From Welwitschia mirabilis (Eukaryota; Gnetophyta; Gnetopsida; Welwitschiales): DNA of 35,755 nt. The notes under the pieces are model-generated. The model did no database searches. It was not told the origin of the DNA and saw only the letters and a list, made by a program, of their open reading frames with translations. Position numbers and translations under genes: made by a program. Positions 11,646 through 20,129 of the stretch are shown in pieces (position 1 is the stretch's first letter; each line of letters starts with the position of its first letter). The DNA lies in contig JBOZIK010000001.1 of assembly GCA_051453625.1 (NCBI GenBank), forward strand, positions 14,385,948-14,421,702, given 5' to 3'.

Positions 11646-12605
11646 CTGACGAATAAGTAGGCCAAAACCCACCAAAACTCTGTCAAGAGTATTCTCCAGC
11701 CCTTTTTCAAAAGTAGCCTCTTCGCTGTTGCCTGAGTGAACGAAGTTGCTTATCTAGAGGGATGAAACTTGGCTGTAAGTCCAGCTGATCGGTTGTATCT
11801 CAAGTTAATAAGGTTCTGAAAGGCCTCGCTTATCGTGTTAGAGAATGCTTCGTTTTTACAGAAAGATTCTTCTGATACCACAGCGAGTAGTGCCTTCAAA
11901 TCCAAAAGCGTTTCGGCCATGTCCTTGTCTTTAGCTTTATCGACCACAAATGCATGCCCAATAGACTTGATATATCTATTTAATAAAACACGACGCAATT
12001 CCAATGCACAGACCATTATCAAAGTACTCTGAAACATCAGTTTTCTGCAAATATCTCGCTGCCTTGGACGCATAAAATTCGCCAGTGCCTTCAAGAAATG
12101 GCTTCTCAAAACTTACAGAATAAATTCCGAGTGCAGTGAACGTCGTCAAGAGATGACTAACCACTGTCTTACCTACAACTTCTCCCATTGTCTCTTTTTG
12201 TATCAGAATCAACAGAACAGGAACAGCTTTTGCTCAACTTCTGCGGTAACGGCAAGATGCTTGCGCGAGAGCTGCAGTCACATGTCGCCAAGCGAATTTG
12301 AGATTTGCAGTTTTTTAACATTCAAGGTTTTGCCATAGTTCTGATCAGGAGCATTTTCTCACGTGATCTTGTCCAGACTTTTCAGCAAGGGTAAGAAAAA
12401 CCCCGGTTCAGAACTCTCTCCAGCAACGATTTTATTGTGGAAGAAACATGCGTTTCAGATTCCTCTGGAGCCTGCGATAAAGGTTGTCTGCCATTTTGTG
12501 TGAACAAGGTTCTCTACCTCCAGATGTGACAAAATATTTTTCTTTTCATCATTTTCGAATAGGTTGAGTAGGAAAAGTAAATCCATAATGGGTTCAAAAG
12601 CTTAG
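11646..12605 (-). pseudogene. CUL4: Cullin-4 (CUL4) pseudogene fragment, N-terminal cullin repeats
   Basis: Reading the minus strand from about 12605 down to 11646 gives, in order, the cullin-4 N-terminal helical region: HKMADNLYRRLQRNLK (about 12495-12450), VFLTLAEKSGQDH, MLLIRTMAK, SNSLGDM-stop-LQLSRKHLA (stop at 12278-12280), VEQK, QKETMGEVVGKTVVSHLL, FTALGIYSVSFEKPFLEGT, LQKTDVSEYF (to about 12015), then KDKDMAETLLDLK, EESFCKNEAFSNTI, NLINLRYNRSAGLTAKF, LDKQLRS and LENTLDRVLVGFGLLI. The order and motifs match plant CUL4, scaffold of the DDB1-based ubiquitin ligase. Several frameshifts and stops break it. About 70 codons are missing at about 12015, between EYF and the segment starting VCALEL. 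No introns interrupt it, although plant CUL4 genes have many, so a processed (retrotransposed) or transposon-captured copy is likely. The C-terminal RBX1-binding and neddylation region is absent. The 5' limit (12605) is approximate. Confidence 0.88.
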
Positions 12606-13074
12606 TTTTTCTGCATAAGACGTCTCAACTTGAGAGTAAAAGGTTGAGTATGGAAACGCTTTCATGTACATAAGATTTCAATGCAAATGGACAGAAAATT
12701 CCTGAGGAAGAGGAGAGGCTAGTGTCGCCAGTATTGAATAATGATAATCGTAATGATGATAGTGATAATGACAACTTGGAAATTGAAAAATTTAAGCAGT
12801 TTATAGGCCTTACATCCATCTAAAAATGTCTTAATTTTACAGTTTTATTTCATAATTTAACAGTTTAAAATATAAACGTTTCATATCTTTAGGACAGAAT
12901 TTAGATTGTGTAACATTTTTCTAAAATGAACCCAGTAAATTATAAGTTTCTGATATCTGTTTTTTAGGATTTGCTAATTTTAATTAGTTTTAAGGTTTTT
13001 TTTTTTTCTAAGAATCGAATTCAAAGCCATAAAGCTACAGGAGCATTCTGGACTTATCTAGCATCGCGACATAA
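12606..13074. other. Flank of CUL4 relic with an acidic open stretch
   Basis: On the + strand around 12700-12822 a frame encodes an Asp/Glu/Asn-rich run (EEEERLVSPVLNNDN..., ending at a stop near 12820). It has no recognised family. It may be low-complexity chance coding, or the 5' leader of the CUL4-derived copy read backwards. Confidence 0.25.
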
Positions 13075-13512
13075 TTGGTTCTTCACAGACCAGTCCACCC
13101 GTCCCTTCTCCAGTCTGTTATTGCCGATGACAACCAACGATCAGTCAATCACGGCATTTTCTGTGATGTAACTGAAAGAGCTTCAAAAACAAAAGTAAAA
13201 CAAGCAACAAATAAAGTTGGAACGCAGAAGAATGACTGTGAACAGGTAATGGATAACACAGAAGAACAAGTTGAAATTACAGGAATTTTTAAAGCGGTTT
13301 ATAAGATTCCACGAAACGTGATTGAACACCGCTATGTTTTTCTTCATTGGATAACGCACCTGCGTACAATTGTCTTCATCTTGCTTTCATTTCTGAAAAC
13401 AGAGAAGCCAGGGGGCCACAGCAGAACGAAGCAGATCAGATTGCTAAGGCCATCCAAGACAAAAGCTCGTTTTCCAACAGATAAAGAATTTGGACGTCTC
13501 ACATCAAGGTAG
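13075..13512 (+). CDS. Unidentified open reading frame, up to 145 codons
   Basis: This frame stays open for 438 bases in a region of moderate GC content, which is unusual for the window. The first codon reported is TTG; the first ATG in frame is at 13249, which would leave 87 residues. Its composition is basic and soluble with one hydrophobic stretch (HWITHLRTIVFILLSFL, about codons 90-107). I recognise no domain. It has no clear promoter or introns, though an AACAG|GTAATG donor-like site lies at 13241-13249. It may be a relic exon, part of a larger element that also carries the CUL4 copy, or chance. Treat as hypothetical. Confidence 0.2.
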   Translation: MVLHRPVHPSLLQSVIADDNQRSVNHGIFCDVTERASKTKVKQATNKVGTQKNDCEQVMDNTEEQVEITGIFKAVYKIPRNVIEHRYVFLHWITHLRTIVFILLSFLKTEKPGGHSRTKQIRLLRPSKTKARFPTDKEFGRLTSR

Positions 13513-13559
13513 AAATGTGCAGACACAGACGTGGATTTGAAGGAAAAGTGAAAAAAGTA

Positions 13560-14434
13560 ACCTAAAGGTTGGTGAGTGCGATGTTGGATGATTGACGCCT
13601 TAGTTCCTCCAATCTGATAGCCACCTGTTGTGTTTGCAGAGTTTCATATTGGCACGACTCTTTCTGCAAATTTTCAGGTACTAAATATTAAATTAAATTA
13701 TGACCTTCCCATGTGGTTGTACTTATGTATTAATTAATGTTTTGAAAGGAATAGAAATCAAATCAAGGGTTTGGAATTTGGTTGTCTCTTTCATATATGT
13801 ATTGAAATTGAAACTGATATTTAATTATTTTCAGAAAAGGATCTAAAAAATTTATTNNNNNNNNNNAGGATTGATTTAAGACAGTGTCCTAGAATAATAG
13901 CTGGCAGCTCAAACTAGTACAAATTACAAGTTGTGATATTACATTTGGATCTCGCAACAACTGGAATAGGGCACCTAAGTATTGTGGTTCCTATTTTAGC
14001 CAACCTCCTCTAATTTGTTTTAAATGAAATCTTTTTTTACCTTTTATAGTAGATCAAAGCTTGAACATCACCTTTTGCTTAAGCATTATATGAATATCTT
14101 CTCTATTACACTGAAAGTCTTTTGTGCTTATATCCCATTTATTTAACAAGTCAAATCACTAAAAATACTAGGGTTTTCTTGTTTCAACTTCTATCATTGC
14201 GTTTGGGAATCTTACACTCTTGAAATAGAGGTTCTATGAACATAGGTAGTAAATTGACATATTGCCTTAGCCTCGAATAGCAACATTAACATATAGAAAC
14301 CTAAATATTTAAGGGCGAGCTCCACTTTAAGTTTCCCATTAGTCAAGGAAAAACCCCAAATGCTCATAAATTCAAAAAAATAATAAATAATGTTAATACT
14401 GATTCTTTCTTTCTCTCTCCCCCCTCTCCCCCAC

Positions 14435-14435
<1 letters not shown>
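13560..14435. other. Intergenic DNA with a 10-N gap, nothing recognised
   Basis: AT-rich sequence without coding homology. A 10-N assembly gap lies at 13857-13866. The end (about 14400-14435) is pyrimidine-rich and grades into the TC microsatellite. Confidence 0.5.

Positions 14436-14468
<33 letters not shown>
14436..14468 (+). repeat. (TC)n microsatellite
   Basis: An uninterrupted 33-base alternating TC run, preceded by an imperfect C/T-rich tract. On the minus strand this yields a spurious Arg-Glu repeat frame, which is not a gene. Confidence 0.97.
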
Positions 14469-14471
<3 letters not shown>

Positions 14472-14481
14472 GGTTAAAAAA

Positions 14482-15012
14482 CATTTTGAAGAGTCAAAGT
14501 TAGAACCACAAAATGATGGGATTGTTAAGATATCTTATAAGAGACTCTTCTCATATAAAACTTTAATGTAATTTTTGATTTTTTTGGTTGAAAGACTTTT
14601 TGAAGAATCGAACTCACACCTACAAAATGATAGGATCATTAAGATATCTCCAAAGATACTATTCTTATAATTAACTTTAATTTAATTTCAATTTAAAAAA
14701 TAATAAATAGTGTTAGTATTGATTCTCTTTTTTTCGTTGAAATACTTATAGAAGAGTTGAACTCACAACCACAAAATAATAGGTCATTAGGGTATCTCCA
14801 AAGAGACGATTCTTATAATTAACTTTAATTTAATTAGGATCCAAAAAACAATAAATTGTGTCAATATTGATCCTCATAAACCTTTTATTTTATTTGAAAG
14901 ACTTTTTTGTTTTGTTTTTTTAATTGAAAGACTTTTTGAAGAATCGAACTCACGACCACAAACTAATGAGACCATTAACATATCTTGAAAGAGATGATTA
15001 ATTTTATTTTAA
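14482..15012 (-). repeat. Four diverged copies of a tRNA-related (SINE-like) unit
   Basis: Four units share the order: 'TTGAAAGACTTTTTGAAGA', a 'GAATCGAACTCACRACC' box, 'CACAAAATGATAGG', then 'ATTAAGATATCTCCAAAGAGA' and an AT-rich tail. The boxes are at about 14488-14507 (decayed), 14605-14620, 14754-14770 and 14941-14957. On the minus strand the best box reads GGTCGTGAGTTCGATTC, which resembles the T-arm/B box of a tRNA gene, so the units may be tRNA-derived SINEs repeated locally. A convincing A box was not identified. Spacing is about 150-190 bp. Confidence 0.5.
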
Positions 15013-15358
15013 ATAAAAATAAATTAAAATAATAAATCAATTAAGATACATATAAAAATACATCTAACTGTATTTTAAATCAAATTAAATTAAAGTGATA
15101 AGTCAAAAATAGTTGATTAAGTAAGATATCTATAAAGAGACAACTAACTATGTTTTAAATAAAATTAAATTAAAGCAATAAATCAAAATTAGTTGATTAA
15201 CTAAGCTATCTATAAAGAGATGACTAACTGTGTTTAAAATAAAATTAAATTAAAGCAGTAAATCAAAATTAGTTGATTAACTAAGATATCTATAAAGAGA
15301 TGACTAACTGTGTTTAAAATAAAATAAAATTAAAGCCATAAATGAAAATTAGTTGATG
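15013..15358 (+). repeat. 80-bp tandem repeat array
   Basis: Copies: 15013-15080 (68 bp, one internal deletion), 15081-15160, 15161-15240, 15241-15320 (each exactly 80 bp) and a partial copy 15321-15358. The core is AGTTGATTAACTAAGATATC followed by TATAAAGAGATGACTAACTG. The 15161 and 15241 copies are almost identical; the earlier copies are more diverged. The GATATCT..AAAGAGA..TTAATTTAA part is shared with the SINE-like units just upstream, so the array probably arose by amplifying the tail of one unit. It ends abruptly where the transporter promoter region begins. Confidence 0.95.
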
Positions 15359-15888
15359 ACTTTGTTACGATACGCCAAGTAATACATTCCGAGACGCAAT
15401 CTCTGCAGCCAGTGGCGAGCGAGAAAGTTGGAAAAATATCTGGGAACGTGAGGTTATCTCAGTGTCGATAGCTTATCAAACTAACCATCGCTTTGTTTGG
15501 GTACAGCACACAAATGCCCTTCCACGTCAGCAGGCTGAAATCACGTGCCAGTTCCGACGTGTATGAAATGAGTTGAAATTTCGTTCATCCGTTTCAGGGA
15601 AAGATGTCTGCAATTACGCCGTGAAAAGAAAACAGTCTGGGCTGTTCACGCAATCTTTACCGTGCGTTTGGATACAGCTGTTTCTCTACTTTCCACGCAC
15701 GTTCCTTTTCCTCGCCTTCGCTATTTATCTGCCGCAGTATCAGCCGTTTCGGCAAATTTCCGCTACGCCCAACGCCAAGTGGAGCTCATTTTGTTTGCCG
15801 GGTGTTGATTCTCAAAGGGAGCGAAGCTGGAACGGCTTCTCTGCAAGAGATTTTCATTCGTTTGGTTTGCGAAAGACTGGGGGTGAGA
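15359..15888 (+). promoter_or_regulatory. Promoter and 5' leader region of the NPF transporter gene
   Basis: Composition changes sharply from the AT-rich array to CpG-containing sequence at 15359. Three ACGT-core boxes lie within 40 bp: CCACGTCAGC (15522-15531; ACGTCA, a TGA/CRE-type bZIP core), the palindromic G-box CACGTG (15542-15547) and GACGTG (15556-15561). Such boxes bind bZIP or bHLH factors, including ABA-related ones. A possible TATA box is CTATTTATC (15721-15729), about 160 bp before the preferred start codon. The transcription start is not determined. Function is inferred from motifs only. Confidence 0.45.
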
Positions 15889-18029
15889 ATGGGAATTCGG
15901 GAAGAAAATGATAAGGCCTGCGAACTTCAAATGGGAAAGCTCAACGACATCGACAATGCAAAGGTACTTTACTCTTGTTTCAGCCAGAGCTTTTGTACTT
16001 TGTTACGGTTCTTCCAGACGATCAGAACGCTTACTGTTACTGAATTTCTTTGATATAGCAAGAGGAAATTACCAAGGACGGCACTGTTGACAGACACGGG
16101 AAGCCGGCACTCAGGTCCCGCAGCGGCGGATGGATTTCTGCAACTCTTGTGCTCGGTATGTTCCGTCTTTCTCTGTTGTTTACTTACTTACTGGTTGTTA
16201 AAAGGGGAAATGACTTGAGTACTGGAATGGATATTCGACAGTGAACCAGGGTCTTGCAACGCTTGCATTCTTCGGCCTCAGCGTCAACCTAGTGCTGTTT
16301 CTCACAAGGGTTCTGCGACAGAGCAACGCCACCGCTGCGAACAACGTCAGCAAATGGACGGGCACTGTCTACATCTTCTCTCTGTTCGGCGCGTTCCTCA
16401 GCGACTCCTATCTCGGTCGTTACAGAGCGTGCACCTGCTTCCTTGCTATCTTCGTTGCCGTAAGACTATCTCCGAGTATTCTGTGTTCAATCTCTTCTGC
16501 AGATTTTAAGCTTTTAGCCCACAATCTTAATAATTTACTTTTGAANNNNNNNNNNCGTTCTACTTTCTGCGGCATCGCAGACGATGCTGTTAAAGCCATC
16601 AGGCTGCGGCGACAGTACGGAGAAATGCGACAAGGCCTCCGGCATAGCTGAGGGAGTATTCTACTTGGCCATTTACATGATCGCAGTCGGAAACGGCGGC
16701 TACCAACCCAATGCCGCCACATTTGGCGCAGACCAGTTCGACGAGGAGGGCGACCACCGCGAAAAAGCAAACAAATATGCATTCTTTAGCTGGTTCTATC
16801 TCGCTCTGAACCTCGGATCGCTTTTCTCCAACACATTTCTGGGCTACTTCGAGGACGACGGATTGTGGGCACTCGGTTTCTGGCTTTCCGCGCTCTCCGC
16901 CGGAGTCTCCCTTGTTGTCTTTCTCGCGGGAACACCCAGATACCGCCATCATCGACCGGGAGGAAACCCCTTTCCACGCTTCGCGCAGGTATTCGTTGCC
17001 GCGGCTCGAAAATGTTCTTTCTCATTGCCTGACAACCCCGACAAGCTCTTCGAGCTGCAGATCGAAGATAGTGCCATCAGCGGGAGCAGAAAAATCTTGC
17101 ACAGCGAAGGCCTCAAATGCCTGGACAAGGCCGCAATAGAAACCGAGGGCGACGAAGAACGGAACCCATGGAGACTCTGCACAGTAACGCAGGTCGAAGA
17201 AGTGAAGTGCATAATCCGATTGCTTCCCATATGGCTCTGCACAATCATGTACTCCGTGATATTCACACAGATGGCCTCCATTTTCGTCGAGCAGGGCGCG
17301 GCCATGCACAATTCTTTTTCTGGATCGTCGTTCAGAGTACCACCAGCGGCAATGTCGTCATTCGACATACTGAGCGTGGCGCTCTGGATATTTATCTACA
17401 GAAGAGTTCTGGTTCCACTGGCGCGCGGCGTTACCGGCAACCCGAAGGGCCTGTCGGATTTGCAGCGCATGGGCGTCGGCATTGTCATCAGTATGCTCGC
17501 AATGGTCTCGGCCGGAGTGGTGGAGATTTACCGGCTGAAGTACAAGACGGACGAAACGAGTGAGGACCACACCGGGAGTAGCCGATTGAGCATCTTCTGG
17601 CAGGTTCCGCAGTATTTCTTTATAGGCATGTCGGAGGTGTTCATGTATGTTGGTCAGCTCGAGTTCTTCAACGGGCAGGCGCCCGACGCGCTGAAAAGCT
17701 TTGGTAGCGCGCTGTGTATGAGCTCGATGTCGCTGGGGAACTACATGAGCACTGTGATAGTGTCTGTGGTCATGAAAATAACGAGCAGTGAAACGAAGGC
17801 GGGTTGGATACCATCGGATTTGAATTCGGGAAGGCTGGATTTGTTCTTCTTTTTGCTTGCAGGCATGGCGTTGGTGGATTTGGTAGCGTATATTTTGTGC
17901 GCAATGTCTTATACGTCGATTTCTGTGGCCCCAAATTTAGATTCATGGTGTGATGATGTAGAAAAGGGTTCGGCTTCTTGTTCTCCTGCAGCTCCGGGGC
18001 TTCTTGTAGGTCCTGCTCATCAGGAATGA
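15889..18029 (+). CDS. NPF7.3/NRT1.5-like nitrate/peptide-family transporter (four exons)
   Basis: Exons: 15889-15963; 16059-16155; 16242-16459; about 16551-18029 (stop TGA 18027-18029). Introns of about 95, 86 and 91 bp have GT-AG ends, except that the last acceptor is hidden by the 10-N gap. The splice frames join cleanly and give about 622 residues, close to Arabidopsis NPF7.3 (about 614). Family landmarks: DGTVDRHGKPALRS before TM1, VNQGLATLAFFG in TM1, WTGTVYIFSLFGAFLSDSYL, GNGGYQPNAATFGADQFDEE, NPWRLCTVTQVEEVKC after the central loop, FTQMASIFVEQGAAM, and SEVFMYVGQLEFF. About 12 membrane segments are expected, with the long cytosolic loop in the middle. NPF7.3 loads nitrate (and potassium) into xylem; the same role here is inferred. 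TM1 lacks the ExxER motif, the TM4 lysine of NRT1.1 is Gln, and the NRT1.1 Thr101 position is Ala. The ATG at 15889 (A at -3, G at +4) is preferred over the in-frame ATG at 15931 (C at -3). No frameshift is seen. It could instead belong to another NPF7 member. Confidence 0.93.
16546..16555. other. 10-N gap hiding the exon 4 splice acceptor
   Basis: Exon 3 ends at 16459 (GCC|GTAAGA). The first readable exon 4 codon is GTT at 16557, in frame with the rest: VLLSAASQTMLLKPSGCG, which aligns to the family segment before GCG. The family needs only about two more residues (Gly-Leu), so an AG acceptor plus six bases should lie inside the gap; the C at 16556 would be the third base of the second codon. 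Confidence 0.8.
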
Positions 18030-18340
18030 GCTTTTCTGCCGATTGTTTGTTTGTTTATGTTGTTTTTTCGGAGAGTGAAAAGAGTGAGGTGGTGAGTCAA
18101 AGGGGGAGTCACGGCGAGGAAGGAGGTTGCCAGGGCTGCTGAGATGCATTGGCGGATGTGCAAGCGGAGATGCAAAAGCGCATCTTCTAACAGTACAGTA
18201 TCATCAAATTCCCATACAAATTCTAGTAAACGACTTTATTAGAAAATATTAAAGAAAAAAAACTTGACAAAAGATATTGAAAACTTTATCAAAAATTATT
18301 AAAAAGGAAATTTTTTTCCTAAGGACTTGTTTGTGAAAGG
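18030..18340 (+). other. 3' flank / presumed 3' UTR of the transporter gene
   Basis: GC-balanced sequence continues for about 150 bases after the stop and then grades into AT-rich DNA near 18200. No canonical AATAAA was found close by; an A-rich stretch at 18240-18265 could serve as a plant near-upstream element. The polyadenylation site is not determined. Confidence 0.35.
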
Positions 18341-18426
18341 ATATTATACAAATTTAATTCATAACATTGAAAATAGAACTCCAATATTATACAAGTTTAA
18401 TTGACAACATTGAAAATAGAACTTCA
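18341..18426 (+). repeat. 43-bp tandem duplication
   Basis: Copy 1 is 18341-18383 and copy 2 is 18384-18426, with the shared core ATATTATACAA.TTTAATT followed by CATTGAAAATAGAACT. A few mismatches separate them. It lies about 300 bp after the transporter stop codon. Confidence 0.9.
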
Positions 18427-18507
18427 ATATGGTGACAACGTCAAATTTTTTTTTTAAAATCTCATTAATAAAGAAATAATATTTTTATGTCTTATTTTTG
18501 TCTTTTT

Positions 18508-18663
18508 AATTTTTGTATTAATCTAAAACTAACTCTTTTGGTACATCTATAAAAAGACCTTACGGGTATGGTAGACCTTCATGGTAATTTTTGTATTAAT
18601 CTAAAACTAACTCTTTTGGTACATCTATAAAAAGACCTTACAGGCATGGTAGACCTTCATGGT
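18508..18663 (+). repeat. 78-bp tandem duplication
   Basis: Copy 1 is 18508-18585 and copy 2 is 18586-18663. They are nearly identical (AATTTTTGTATTAATCTAAA ... GTAGACCTTCATGGT), differing at two positions (ACGGGTATG and ACAGGCATG). This points to a recent event. Confidence 0.95.
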
Positions 18664-19640
18664 AGACATTATGGGTTTATTAGATACACATGTTGTGAAG
18701 TTTAAACTCATGAAAAAAAAGGGAAAATTTTTGAGTGACAGCTAGAACAAGTGAGCTAAGTTATTGATGTTCATCTTTCACTTTTCTTTTGAGCTCTTAG
18801 TATTGCAACATTACAGGAAAACATAATGTTTATCTTTATTAATGTTTTGGTTATAAATTTTGCAAAGACACTCCTCCTAAGGAATCTAAAGCCATGGAAT
18901 CACCTAGATAAGGTATATTTTCGAAGAAATTTCTTCTTTAATGTTGTTCAAAGGAAATCTTACATCAAACTCTTTAAATTACTTTTACTTTAAAATCTCT
19001 CTTAATTTATTTAGGATTTCAATTGAACATTTCTTCTAAGAGGTTTCATTTTTGTAACTACATCTTCTCCTAATAAAATCATATTGGGTTTATTATTTAA
19101 ATTTGATTTCTTTTAATAAAATTACTTTTGAATATCTTTTATCATGCTTCACCTTCACTATTTATTTACTCAAGAAGGGCCTTAAACCAACAATCCTATA
19201 TAAATGATTGGTCATAAAAGAATGTAGAAAATATGTCTTTCAATGAACCCTAAGACAATTTCTTCCATCTCCTTTTATGTGCAAATAAAGCTTTCATATC
19301 TCCTTCATTGCTCTAAGAATTAAACTTGATTCATTTCTAATTATTAGAGTACTATAAACATATATACTTATAAGATAAGATAATTGTAGTTTATGCATTT
19401 CCTATCATGAATCCAAATTAGTATTTCATGTCATAAGTGATATCTTAATTTTATTTTTGATCATACTAATCTCAAAATACCTAAAAAGATATCTAAAACA
19501 TAAAATAGGTTTTTAATTATTACTTGTTTTTAAGAATGAAAAGGATAGCATCCATAAAAATCAAAACATTTATATGAAATTTCTCAGTAAAATAGATTAA
19601 TAAAGAGGAATTTTATTCATCTATTTCTAATATATTAATG
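18664..19640. other. AT-rich intergenic DNA, nothing recognised
   Basis: No coding homology or structure was identified between the tandem duplications and the left LTR of the minus-strand Copia. Confidence 0.5.
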
Positions 19641-20060
19641 AAGACATCAAAAAGTATTAAAAGGATCATTTCATTGAGTTAACCTATAATGATTAAGCTA
19701 TAGAGAAAACAAGAAAACAGAGGAAACATTGAAAAAAAAAGAGTATTTATTCTTATTGTAGAACAGAAGCAACACAAAAAAACAATTAGCAATTATAATG
19801 GTTTATAGAACTATATTTAAAAAAAATGATTAGAGTTTTCCCATTAAAGGCTAAGCTCACCTTTTAACATGCAATTGAAATTTTACGTTGTTGATCGAAC
19901 TTATAACACGGTGCGAGTGAGCGTATATGTGCCGGGAAAGGGCATTCCACTATAACTTTATTAAATTATTATTAAGCTTCGAAGGTCATGATTATAATAG
20001 ACAAATTAACTAATACACAATAATAATGAAAAATAAAATTCTTTTCTAATGAAATCAAAG
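19641..20060 (-). repeat. 3' LTR of the old minus-strand Copia
   Basis: Aligns with 25455-25810: the TTAAAAG block at 19657 and the TTTCCCATTAAAG block around 19840 are exactly 183 bases apart here and also 183 bases apart in the other copy (25471 and 25654). Further right, TTAAATTAT matches again after a 54-base length difference. The copies are strongly diverged, so the insertion is old. Confidence 0.65.
19902..19956. repeat. 49-bp CpG-bearing insertion in the LTR with a 6-bp direct repeat
   Basis: Relative to the partner LTR, this LTR has extra sequence at about 19908-19956. It is bounded by TATAAC at 19902-19907 and TATAAC at 19951-19956. The insert holds four CpG in a neighbourhood nearly free of CpG. 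It looks like a later filler or small insertion with a target duplication; its source is unknown. Confidence 0.5.
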
Positions 20061-20129
20061 TGCATAAAGGAAAGTATCAATCCTAAACTAATAAGTTACT
20101 CAAGTAGCCTCACATGCCAAATAGTCAAC

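Noticed and set aside
14212-14484. Minus-strand frame with an Arg-Glu repeat
   Set aside because: The repeat is only the TC microsatellite read in reverse; the rest of the frame has no homology.
16241-16651. 136-codon frame starting MNQGLATLAFFG and reading across 16460-16651
   Set aside because: It begins at an intron acceptor (GTG spans the junction), reads through intron 3 and the N gap, and ends in the wrong frame of exon 4.
16599-17570. Several open frames of 70-148 codons in other frames and on the minus strand across the transporter exon
   Set aside because: They are shadows of the GC-rich NPF exon 4, which alone carries family motifs and a continuous match.
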